Assembly: GCA_964422155.1 (NCBI GenBank)
Contig: CAYQZZ010000030.1
Span: 1 to 23,773 of the forward strand
Length of the DNA: 23,773 bases
Source of the DNA: JBGPRB01 sp964422155
GTDB lineage: Bacteria; Chloroflexota; Dehalococcoidia; Dehalococcoidales; RBG-16-60-22
Reading direction: 5' to 3'
The notes under the pieces are model-generated. The model searched no databases. It worked only from the letters and a program-made list of their open reading frames with translations, and had not been told where the DNA came from. Each line of letters starts with the position of its first letter. Positions within the stretch are counted from its first letter, which is position 1. Below are positions 13,932 to 21,231 of the stretch, piece by piece. The position numbers and the translations under genes are program-made.

Positions 13932-15825
13932 ACAGACAGCGGCAGCCGCCGCCTTTCGTGAGATAAAAGAACGCGCCGAAGCGCACTGGCGAGAGCTAAG
14001 GCAAAACAAACCGGTAATCATGGTCGGCACCGCTACCTGCGGACGCGCCGCCGGCGCATTGGACGTCGTCAAGACTTTTAGAGAAGAAATTAAAAAGTAT
14101 AATATAGACTGCCCGGTGATAGAGGTTGGTTGCATGGGGCACTGCTACGCCGAACCCATCGTGATTATCAGCAAGCCAGGCTATCCGCCGATATGCTATG
14201 GTTACGTCAACCCGGTCATCGCCGAGAGATTGGTAAAAGAGTTTATCCTGGGCGAAAATCCCTGTCCCGAGTTCGTCATCGGCGCGCTGGAAGCGAACGA
14301 ACTCCTGCCCAGTTTCCAGGACTTTCCCCGGGCTAAATACGAACAGAAAATTATCCTGAAAAACTGCGGACACATCGACCCTGAAGAAATAGAACACTAC
14401 ATCGCCGGCGGAGGCTATGCCGCCCTGGCTAAAGCACTGGAGATGACCCCGGAAGCCATCGTCGATGAAATCAAGAGGTCGAAATTGAGGGGTCGCGGCG
14501 GGGCGGGCTTTCCCGCTGGCCGGAAATGGCAGGCCGGACGCGACGCTAAAGGAACACCGAAATACATCATCTGTAACGCCGACGAGGGCGACCCCGGCGC
14601 CTTTGTCGACCGCGCCATACTGGAGAGCGACCCCCACTCGGTAATAGAAGGCATGATAATCGCTGGCTATGCCGTCGGCGCCCGCTACGGCTATATCTAC
14701 GTACGCGCCGAATATCCCCTGGCCGTAGAACGGCTGGAAATTGCGCTTCGTCAAGCGAAAAAGTTAAAATTTACCGGCACTAATATCCTGGGTAGCGATT
14801 TTAGCTTCGATATCAGGCTTTTCCAGGGTTCCGGCGCCTTCGTCTGCGGTGAGGCGACCGCCCTGGCTAACTCCATCGAGGGCAGGCCGGGCAATCCCCG
14901 CCCCAGACCTCCCCGTATGACTACGGCAGGACTCTTCGGCAAGCCGACGGTCGTCAACAATGTCAAGACCCTCGCCTTCGTACCGCAGATAATCAAAAAC
15001 GGTGCCGAGTGGTTTAAAGGAATCGGCACGAAAGATAGCCCGGGCACGGCCGTCTTCGCCCTGGCAGGCAAGATAGTCAATACGGGCATGGTCGAGGTAC
15101 CCATGGGCACCACCCTAAACCAGATTATCTTCGATGTGGGCAGCGGCATTCCCAAGGGCAAACGCTTCAAAGCCGTCCAGATAGGCGGCCCTTCCGGCGG
15201 CTGCCTCCCAGAATCGTCCCTGGACCTGCCCGTCGATTTCGACTCTCTTCAGGTGGCCGGCGCCATCATGGGCTCCGGCGGTATGGTTGTCCTCGACGAG
15301 GACGACTGCATGGTGGAGATAGCCCGCTACTTCCTGGAGTTCACCCAGCGTGAGTCCTGCGGCAAGTGCACCTTCTGCCGACTGGGCACCAAGCAGATGC
15401 TGGAGATATTGACCGACTTCACGCAGGGCAAGGGCACGATAGAAGATATCGACGGCCTGGCAAAATTGGCCGAAGAAGTAAAGGCAGGGTCGCTGTGCGG
15501 ACTGGGACAAACGGCACCAAATCCCATCCTGACCACCCTGAGCTACTTCCGGAACGAATACGAAGCCCACATCCAGATGGGCAAATGCCCGGCACTGATG
15601 TGCCAGCACCTCATCGCCTACTATATACTCCCCGATAAGTGCGAACGCTCCTGCGATGCCTGTGTCGGCAGCTGCGCCGTGGAGGCCATCAGTCCAAATA
15701 AGAAGAGAATCAAGGTCATCGACCAGGAGAAGTGCGTCAAGTGCGGCACCTGCCTTAAAGCCTGTCCGCCGCAATATAACGCCATCGTGAAGCTATCGCC
15801 GCCGAGCGAGGTGCCCGCAAAATGA
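13918..15825 (+). CDS. NuoF/HydB/HndC-type NADH-binding flavoprotein subunit
   Basis: 635 residues, much longer than NuoF (~430). Order: thioredoxin-like [2Fe-2S] domain (about 30-110, with C41, C72, C76); NADH/FMN domain with GRGGAGFPAG (192-201) and CNADEGDPGAF (219-229); SLBB-like region near 410-440; [4Fe-4S] site C481, C484, C487, C527; and a C-terminal two-cluster ferredoxin domain with C575, C579, C582, C586 and C606, C609, C612, C616. This architecture is that of HydB/HndC in bifurcating hydrogenases and related NADH modules. It should oxidise or reduce NAD(H) and hand electrons to ferredoxin-like partners. Two oddities: a residue often Cys upstream of C41 is absent, and the first C-terminal cluster is C-x3-C-x2-C-x3-C-A. 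The GTG start overlaps the previous gene by 14 bases. Confidence 0.93.
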   Translation: MKATEQTAAAAAFREIKERAEAHWRELRQNKPVIMVGTATCGRAAGALDVVKTFREEIKKYNIDCPVIEVGCMGHCYAEPIVIISKPGYPPICYGYVNPVIAERLVKEFILGENPCPEFVIGALEANELLPSFQDFPRAKYEQKIILKNCGHIDPEEIEHYIAGGGYAALAKALEMTPEAIVDEIKRSKLRGRGGAGFPAGRKWQAGRDAKGTPKYIICNADEGDPGAFVDRAILESDPHSVIEGMIIAGYAVGARYGYIYVRAEYPLAVERLEIALRQAKKLKFTGTNILGSDFSFDIRLFQGSGAFVCGEATALANSIEGRPGNPRPRPPRMTTAGLFGKPTVVNNVKTLAFVPQIIKNGAEWFKGIGTKDSPGTAVFALAGKIVNTGMVEVPMGTTLNQIIFDVGSGIPKGKRFKAVQIGGPSGGCLPESSLDLPVDFDSLQVAGAIMGSGGMVVLDEDDCMVEIARYFLEFTQRESCGKCTFCRLGTKQMLEILTDFTQGKGTIEDIDGLAKLAEEVKAGSLCGLGQTAPNPILTTLSYFRNEYEAHIQMGKCPALMCQHLIAYYILPDKCERSCDACVGSCAVEAISPNKKRIKVIDQEKCVKCGTCLKACPPQYNAIVKLSPPSEVPAK

Positions 15826-16487
15826 AGATGGTGACGATTACCATTGATGGAAAAGTAATAAAAACCCGAGCCGGCGAAAAACTTTTATGGGCGGCGCTGG
15901 AAAACGGCATTTATATCCCCAACCTGTGCGCCATCCGGGACAAACCTGAGCCGAACGCCGCCTGCCGACTCTGCTTCGTGGAGATAGAGGGGGAAAAGGA
16001 GCCGGTTACCGCCTGCACCGTAGAGGTAAGCGACGGCATGATGGTGAATACCAGAGGGGAAAAGTCAATAGCGCTGGCGCGCGCCGGTTTCGAGCTTTTA
16101 ATGGCGTCTCACACGCTGGACTGCGCTCACTGTCCGGCCAACGGCACATGCGAGCTCCAGAAAATTGCCCGCGTCCTTAAATGCAAGCTAAAACCCAAAC
16201 GCCTGCGGCTGCTTTTACGGGACCTGCCGATAGATAACAGCAATCCGCTATTCACTTATGACCCCAATAAGTGCATCCTATGCGGGCGGTGTGTCTGGGA
16301 ATGTCGGAAACACCATGAGAAAGCCCTGCTGGGTTTCGCCCACCGGGGCTTTGAAAGAAGACTGACTACCTTCGCTGATGAACCTATAGGCGCCGACAGG
16401 TGCCTTGACTGCGGCGAATGCGTTAAAGTATGTCCAACGGGCGCGCTGGCGTTTAAAGAGGAGAAAAAGCCGTCGGGCAAAACTTAA
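15822..16487 (+). CDS. HoxU/NuoG-N-type iron-sulfur subunit
   Basis: 221 residues. An N-terminal [2Fe-2S] ferredoxin (C36, C48, C51, C65) is followed by the His-Cys3 cluster H97, C101, C104, C110 (HTLDCAHCPANGTC) and two [4Fe-4S] sites (C151, C154, C157, C161 and C194, C197, C200, C204). This matches HoxU and the N-terminal part of NuoG or of Fe-hydrogenase, but it stops before any catalytic domain: no H-cluster motif and no molybdopterin domain. It would pass electrons from the flavoprotein to a partner. It overlaps the flavoprotein gene by four bases. No partner gene follows; the next genes are on the other strand. Confidence 0.92.
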   Translation: MKMVTITIDGKVIKTRAGEKLLWAALENGIYIPNLCAIRDKPEPNAACRLCFVEIEGEKEPVTACTVEVSDGMMVNTRGEKSIALARAGFELLMASHTLDCAHCPANGTCELQKIARVLKCKLKPKRLRLLLRDLPIDNSNPLFTYDPNKCILCGRCVWECRKHHEKALLGFAHRGFERRLTTFADEPIGADRCLDCGECVKVCPTGALAFKEEKKPSGKT

Positions 16488-16496
16488 CCCGGCTTT
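16466..16496 (+). terminator. Probable transcription terminator of the diaphorase operon
   Basis: AAAGCC...GGG pairs with CCC...GGCTTT across the stop codon of the last diaphorase gene, with a small bulge, followed by GATTTTATC. The U run is short, so termination may be partial. Confidence 0.4.
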
Positions 16497-16520
16497 GATT
16501 TTATCAATATCTTAAATTAT

Positions 16521-16578
16521 CCCCTTCTCCAATCAGTGATATCTTAGAAAAGCGCGAGATTATTTGATTGGAGAGGGG
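16521..16578. repeat. Inverted-repeat element
   Basis: CCCCTTCTCCAATCA (16521-16535) matches TGATTGGAGAGGGG (16565-16578) as inverted arms with one base missing. The 58-base unit is non-coding and looks like a miniature palindromic element. It is the first of several palindromes in the gap 16488-16789. Confidence 0.55.
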
Positions 16579-16587
16579 ACAAAAATT

Positions 16588-16636
16588 GAGAGGGGGCTGG
16601 CGCCCCCTTTCGACAAGCTCAGGGCAAGCCCCTCTC
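16588..16636. repeat. Nested GC-rich inverted repeats
   Basis: Outer arms GAGAGGGG (16588-16595) and CCCCTCTC (16629-16636) enclose a hairpin GGGGGC-TGGC-GCCCCC (16592-16607), which competes for the same bases. The middle holds TTTCGACAAGCTCAGGGCA, a wording common in intergenic repeats of many bacterial genomes. No coding potential is seen. Confidence 0.5.
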
Positions 16637-16660
16637 GCTACGCACTCCCCTATTGGAAAT

Positions 16661-16708
16661 GGGGATAAGGGGATTAAAAATCCCACTATGCCCCCTTTTC
16701 GAAAGATG
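16661..16708. repeat. GC-rich repeat, copy C of the family flanking the methyltransferase gene
   Basis: This stretch follows the pattern of 2074-2127: G-rich start, then AAAAATCCC, then ATG, CCCCC, TTT and CGAAAG. The match is imperfect; the 3' arm has decayed, so the hairpin is weaker. It shows that the repeat family is dispersed and not unique to the methyltransferase locus. Confidence 0.55.
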
Positions 16709-16789
16709 GTAGAAACACTTAAGCTAGAGATTGTTGCCCTTCCCGATAAAATCAGGACTCCTCGCAATGACATTTAAGACTGCCTAGCG

Positions 16790-18199
16790 TTAACGTCCCC
16801 TCTTCTCACGTGAGGTTGCCCGCTTCTGTCCGGGACGCCTTTCATTACGAAAATCGGGCGCCATGATATTGAAGGTGACGCTTATCTGCCGGTCGACCAG
16901 GCGAGAGCTGATGGAGGCGTCCAAGCCAGCCATAATTTCATCGAGGGAATACCGGGTGGTGATAACAGTGGGCAGTCGGCTGTTATAGCGGTAGTTGATG
17001 AGCTGATAAAGCTTTTCCCTGACCCAGGGATTGGTGGACTGCTCACCGAAATCGTCCAGAACGAGCAGCGGGGCTGTCTTAACGCTTTCGAAAAGCTGGT
17101 CGTAGGATACCTTGCTCTCCGGATTGAAGGCAGAGCGGAGATGGTCGAGGAAGTCCGGGACCACCACGAAAAGGGCCGGTTTACCTATCTCATAGCGATA
17201 GTTGACAATAGCGGCCGCCAGGTGTGTTTTACCGCAGCCTGTCTCTCCCATGAAGACCAGCCAGCCTTCGGGGTTTTTAGCAAAATCGAAGGCAAGGCGA
17301 TAGGCGGCATCCATATTATCCTGCTGTTCCATGGATAAATCATTACGGCGCTTATAATTGATAAATGTCATATTTTTCTGGAGCTCGAACTCCGGTGCCC
17401 AGGCATACACCGAGGACGGTGACTCTTCCTCAAGGACAAAGACCTGGCAGAGACGGGGGTCGGTCAGGCGGGTACGCAGCCTATCGTCCATCTGCTCTAC
17501 AGACGTAATAGTAACAATAACCGTCGGCAACCCACTATTGAAGCGGGAAGTCAGCAGCTGGTCGAGCTTCTCTTTAGCCCATGACGTGCCGGACTGCACT
17601 CCTAAATCATCCAGCACAAGCAGCGGGGTATTCCGAACATGGTCGAAGAACTCATCATAAGGTATCTCACTATCAGGGTTGAAGGAAGCGCGTATGCGGT
17701 CGAGAAGGTCGGGGACAGTGATATAAAAAGCCGGGTGGCCCTGCCTGATACGTTCGTTAACGATAGCCGCCGCCAGGTGGGTCTTACCGCTGCCGCTGGG
17801 CCCACCCAGTACCAGCCAGCCCTTCGGTTCGGCGGCGAAGGCCTGGGCGGACTGGAAGGCCCTGGCAAACCGCTCCTGGCTTCTTTGATTGCTGCTTCTA
17901 CCTTCGGGCATGAGATTATCGAAGGTGAAGCGGGCTAAAGAGCCCAGATTGCTGTACTGCCCCAGACGCGCCTGACGCTCGTCATCCTGCTCGCTTTGAA
18001 CACAGCGGCAGGGAACGACCTGACTATAGTCCGGCTGCCCCGAAGGCAAACGGGGATGAACGATACGGGCACCCTTACAGACGGGACAATCGGGAGTTAT
18101 CGCTGGCTCTTGGTCAGCGCTGGACCATGTGTCCGTATTTTCCTTTGAAGTACTTGTCCGGGCCTGTCTTTTTAGTATCTCGCTGATATGTTCCATCAC
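16790..18199 (-). CDS. DnaC/IstB-like helicase loader with two tandem ATPase domains
   Basis: 469 residues, nearly twice the usual DnaC/DnaI length. N-terminal zinc-finger-like cysteines C38, C41, C64, C66 resemble the metal site of DnaI. Then come two AAA+ domains: Walker A GGPSGSGKT (132-140) with Walker B LLVLDD (193-198), and Walker A GETGCGKT (318-325) with Walker B LLVLDD (378-383). The domains are clearly duplicates of each other (GWLV..., KTHLAAAIVN, FNP). Both keep an RL pair after sensor 1, the likely arginine finger region. Family knowledge suggests loading of the DnaB helicase. The start lies 86 bases inside dnaD; no later Met, Val or Leu start precedes the zinc cysteines, so the overlap seems real. 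It is the last gene of the replication cluster. Confidence 0.88.
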   Translation of the reverse strand: MMEHISEILKRQARTSTSKENTDTWSSADQEPAITPDCPVCKGARIVHPRLPSGQPDYSQVVPCRCVQSEQDDERQARLGQYSNLGSLARFTFDNLMPEGRSSNQRSQERFARAFQSAQAFAAEPKGWLVLGGPSGSGKTHLAAAIVNERIRQGHPAFYITVPDLLDRIRASFNPDSEIPYDEFFDHVRNTPLLVLDDLGVQSGTSWAKEKLDQLLTSRFNSGLPTVIVTITSVEQMDDRLRTRLTDPRLCQVFVLEEESPSSVYAWAPEFELQKNMTFINYKRRNDLSMEQQDNMDAAYRLAFDFAKNPEGWLVFMGETGCGKTHLAAAIVNYRYEIGKPALFVVVPDFLDHLRSAFNPESKVSYDQLFESVKTAPLLVLDDFGEQSTNPWVREKLYQLINYRYNSRLPTVITTRYSLDEIMAGLDASISSRLVDRQISVTFNIMAPDFRNERRPGQKRATSREKRGR

Positions 18200-18845
18200 T
18201 TCGGCCTTCTACCGACCAGTTCTCCAGAATCTTGGCAATATATTTAATGCTCCGCTTATTATGTAAAACCGCTTCTTTAATGGCATCCCGAATCCAGTCC
18301 TCCGGATACAGCTTCTCGGCGTCACGGAGCTCATCGGCAATCATCGGGGTCAACATGCCGATGTTCTGCTCATAAAGGGTGAAAATATCCGGCAAATCCT
18401 CAGCCTGGACAGGAACCGGCGCTCCGGCCTTCAATCCTGATAATTTAAGTTCACCGCTCTCGATTTTCGCCACTACCTGACGGCCGTTCCCATCGTTCAG
18501 AAAATATGTTTCTTCCTCCTTCACATGTGAAGGGCTGTCCTTTTCGACGGCTATACTTAACAACGTACCCCGTTCAGTGGCCATTTTCAAAGCTTTGCGC
18601 AGGACTTCCTCGGGTGAAATGTCAGACCCTTTCAAGCTGCTCATCAGGCTGGCATTCCCCAGCAGCTCGCTATAGCTGACAAAGCGGGGATAGCCTTTTT
18701 TGCCGTACAGCAGCGCCATGACGTGCAGGGTCGTCTTCAGCTCGGCGATATCGTCTATTTCCGGCAGCAGGTTGCTGAAGAAGACATTAGGGATGGAGGT
18801 ATACACCGCCCTTCCGCTGGAAGGAAAACCCTGAAACTGCCTCAT
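18114..18845 (-). CDS. DnaD-domain replication initiation protein
   Basis: 243 residues. The N-terminal part (about 1-90, FSNLLPEIDDIAELKTTLHV) looks like the winged-helix DnaD N-domain. The C-terminal DnaB_2/DnaD domain lies at about 155-215, with FTLYEQNIGMLTPMIADEL and the end motif YIAKILENW. In Firmicutes DnaD helps remodel DNA and recruit the helicase with DnaB/DnaI proteins; a like role here is inferred. Its ATG overlaps the dnaB stop by four bases, and its 3' end overlaps the DnaC-like gene by 86 bases. Confidence in the family is good, less in the exact role. Confidence 0.85.
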   Translation of the reverse strand: MRQFQGFPSSGRAVYTSIPNVFFSNLLPEIDDIAELKTTLHVMALLYGKKGYPRFVSYSELLGNASLMSSLKGSDISPEEVLRKALKMATERGTLLSIAVEKDSPSHVKEEETYFLNDGNGRQVVAKIESGELKLSGLKAGAPVPVQAEDLPDIFTLYEQNIGMLTPMIADELRDAEKLYPEDWIRDAIKEAVLHNKRSIKYIAKILENWSVEGRSDGTYQRDTKKTGPDKYFKGKYGHMVQR

Positions 18846-20218
18846 AGTAAAGTCGGCTCCACGCTGCCTAAACTTTCGAACCTGGCCAGGTTTTGACGGA
18901 AACGCAGCTTTATCCGGCCGGTGGGCCCGTTGCGGTGCTTGGCGATAATTACGTCGGCTTCTTCACGCGGGTACTCCCTATCAGGGTGAGCGGCTATCCA
19001 TTCCTCTTCGCTCTTGTAGTAATACTCGTCACGATAGATAAACAGGACAACATCCGCGTCCTGCTCGATGCTGCCGCTCTCACGAAGGTCAGAAAGCTGG
19101 GGTTCGTGGGAAGCCCGCCACTCTACGGCACGGCTTAGCTGCGAAACCGCCAGCACCGGGGCGTTGAGCTCACGAGCCAATGCCTTGAGGGACCGGGAAA
19201 TGTAGGTGATTTCCTGCACCCGGTTCTCACCCCTGACCCCTTGCCCCTCCATCAACTGGAGATAGTCGATAATGACCATATCAATACCGCGCTCATAGTT
19301 GAGGCGGAGCGCCTTGCTGCGCATCTCGGCCATACGCAGGAGCGGTGTGTCATCGACATAAATATCCGCCGTGGAGAGAACGCCGGTGGCTTCCATAACA
19401 CGCCTTTCCTCATCCTCGGTATGCTCTCCGAACCGTACCCGCCGGGAGTTGACACCGGACTCGCTGGACAGCAGACGCAGCACCAGCGAGTCACGCGCCA
19501 TCTCCACGCTGAAAAGGGCGACACACGCCCGGTGCTCAACGGCGGCATTACGGGCGATGTTCAAAGCCAGGCTGGTCTTCCCCATGCTAGGCCGGCCGGC
19601 GATAATGACAAGGTCGGAGCGCTGGAATCCGCCGAGGAACTCATCCAGGCCGGCGAAGCTGGAAAGTATATAGGGCAACCGCTCGGGCCGCTCCTCAGAT
19701 GTCGGCGGCGCCACTTCAAAGTACTTGTCCAGCACCTGCCGTATATGGGTCAGGTCACCGGAGCCCTGACCGCGACGCAGTTTGAATAATATGCCCTCCG
19801 CTTTCGCCAGGCTATCCTCGACATCCGGCCCGGCCTCATAGCCTATGGCAGCAATGCGGTCGCCGGCGGTTATCATCTGGCGCATGACCGAAAGCCGGTA
19901 GACAATCCGGGCATAGTGCTCAATATCAAGGGAGGTGGGGCAAACAGATATCAGATAGCTAAGACGTGCGGCGCCCCCGCACGCTTCCAGCCGCCCCTTG
20001 CGGGAAAGCTCCTGCGCCAGCGTAATCTGGTTGATAGCTTCGTCACGCTGGTAAAGCGCCATACAGGCTTCGTAAAGCCACTGGTTCTGCTCATAATAGA
20101 AATCAGCCGGCTGAAGAAAGCCGGCAATCTGAAAAATAGCCGTGCCGTCAATCAGCAGCGAGCCGATGACCGCCTCTTCGGCATCATTATCATTGGGCGG
20201 CAGCCTGACATCATTCAC
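18842..20218 (-). CDS. dnaB: Replicative DNA helicase DnaB
   Basis: 458 residues, normal length. The N-terminal helical domain (LPPNDNDAEEAVIGSLLIDG) is followed by a RecA-like ATPase with Walker A GRPSMGKT (208-215), a DMVIIDYLQLM Walker B, and the C-terminal VLFIYRDEYY and IIAKHRNGPTG segments. It forms the hexamer that unwinds DNA at the fork. The start is a GTG one base after the rplI stop. No intein is present, although DnaB is a frequent intein host. Co-transcribed with dnaD and the loader gene. Confidence 0.97.
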   Translation of the reverse strand: MNDVRLPPNDNDAEEAVIGSLLIDGTAIFQIAGFLQPADFYYEQNQWLYEACMALYQRDEAINQITLAQELSRKGRLEACGGAARLSYLISVCPTSLDIEHYARIVYRLSVMRQMITAGDRIAAIGYEAGPDVEDSLAKAEGILFKLRRGQGSGDLTHIRQVLDKYFEVAPPTSEERPERLPYILSSFAGLDEFLGGFQRSDLVIIAGRPSMGKTSLALNIARNAAVEHRACVALFSVEMARDSLVLRLLSSESGVNSRRVRFGEHTEDEERRVMEATGVLSTADIYVDDTPLLRMAEMRSKALRLNYERGIDMVIIDYLQLMEGQGVRGENRVQEITYISRSLKALARELNAPVLAVSQLSRAVEWRASHEPQLSDLRESGSIEQDADVVLFIYRDEYYYKSEEEWIAAHPDREYPREEADVIIAKHRNGPTGRIKLRFRQNLARFESLGSVEPTLL

Positions 20219-20219
20219 G

Positions 20220-21128
20220 CTATTCCGTCTCCTTCTTTTCCTCTTTCGCCTCTACATCCTCTGTTTTGGCTTCCGTTTTCTTCGCCTTCTTCGCCCTGGG
20301 CTTCTTTTCTTTCTTTTCTTCTTTTTCCGGCTTTTCTTCCTTTTCGGCTTTCTCTTCGGCTTTTTCGGGTTTCTGTTCTTTTTCCGCCTTCTCTTTCTTG
20401 GCGGGTTTGGCTTCTTTGGGAGGCTTCTCTTCCTTGACGGCTTTGACCGATTTTTCCTTCTTTTCGGCTTTCCCGGGCTTTTCTTCTTTTTCCGCCTTCT
20501 CTTCTTTGGCCGGCTTTTCTTCCTTTTCCACTGTTACCGGCTTTTCTTCTTTCTCTTCTTTCGGCGGTTTTTCTTTCTTGGCCTTCTTCTCTTTTTTCTC
20601 GACTTTTTCTTTCTTCTCTTCGGTCTTTTCCTCGGCTTTTTCCGCTTTCTTCTCGACTTTTACCAGTCTCTCGGCGCCCTCCTCATCGGACATCACCGTG
20701 ACGCTGACCACGGCGGTAATATCATGGGTAAAGCGGATGGTCACGTCATAAACACCGACCTGCCGGATGGGCTCAGCCAGGTCCACTTTTCTCTTATCGA
20801 CCTCGCGGCTGATGGTCTTGCTTAACTCAACGGCAATATCAGCGCCGGTGACGGAACCATAAAGCTTCTCATTTTCGCCGACCTTGGCTTTCAGGGTAAT
20901 TTCCACGCCACTTATTTTCCTGGCTACCTCAGCCATCTCGGCTTCTTCAAGCGCCCGCTGCTTGACTATCTTCTTCAAATGCGCCTCAACCGCGGCGGCG
21001 GCCTGAGAGTTGGCCAGGACAGCCAGCCTGCGGGGGAACAGATAGTTGCGGGCATATCCGTCGGCCACTTCCTTGGTCTGTCCGGCCCTGGCTACGTTAG
21101 TAACATCCTCGATAAAAATAACCTTCAC
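20220..21128 (-). CDS. rplI: Ribosomal protein L9 with a long Lys/Glu-rich C-terminal tail
   Basis: 302 residues, twice the usual ~148. Residues 1-148 are a complete L9: N-domain MKVIFIEDVTNVARAGQTKE and ARNYLFPRRLA, a helical linker, and a C-domain GSVTGADIAVEL...VTIRFTHDITAVVSVTV. From about 150 to the end is a low-complexity tail of repeating KEEKP/EKAEK units, with no aromatic residues and no recognised fold. The tail stays in frame without a stop and fits the neighbouring codon style, so it is probably translated. The start is a GTG with AAGGAG upstream. It is the first gene of the replication cluster, an order known from Firmicutes too. Confidence 0.93.
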   Translation of the reverse strand: MKVIFIEDVTNVARAGQTKEVADGYARNYLFPRRLAVLANSQAAAAVEAHLKKIVKQRALEEAEMAEVARKISGVEITLKAKVGENEKLYGSVTGADIAVELSKTISREVDKRKVDLAEPIRQVGVYDVTIRFTHDITAVVSVTVMSDEEGAERLVKVEKKAEKAEEKTEEKKEKVEKKEKKAKKEKPPKEEKEEKPVTVEKEEKPAKEEKAEKEEKPGKAEKKEKSVKAVKEEKPPKEAKPAKKEKAEKEQKPEKAEEKAEKEEKPEKEEKKEKKPRAKKAKKTEAKTEDVEAKEEKKETE

Positions 21129-21231
21129 AACATTCTCCTTTTTTTAATGACAATTTAATTTACCCGATAAACGAAAAAGGGTCAACATCCGCCACACACA
21201 CCATCCAGAAAATATTTTTCAGAAAAATGCC

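Noticed and set aside
13996..14754. 252-codon minus-strand frame opposite the diaphorase flavoprotein
   Set aside because: The plus strand carries all expected flavin and cluster motifs, and the antisense protein has no recognised domain.
15822..16487. Truncated Fe-hydrogenase or NuoG pseudogene
   Set aside because: The frame ends cleanly after the second [4Fe-4S] motif, the length matches HoxU-type subunits, and a terminator-like hairpin overlaps the stop.
16790..18199. DnaC-like gene as an IS21 IstB transposition helper
   Set aside because: It is embedded in an overlapping cluster with dnaB and dnaD, has a zinc-finger-like N terminus, and no istA or IS ends adjoin it.
20260..20680. Repeated TTCTTTTCC-type units as a tandem DNA repeat or CRISPR-like array
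   Set aside because: The periodicity is explained by in-frame Lys/Glu codons of the L9 tail; unit lengths vary and there are no spacers.
20142..20825. Plus-strand open frame with extreme Phe/Leu/Arg content opposite rplI
   Set aside because: It is the antisense image of the Lys/Glu-rich L9 tail (AAG/GAA codons read as CTT/TTC) and has no known domain.
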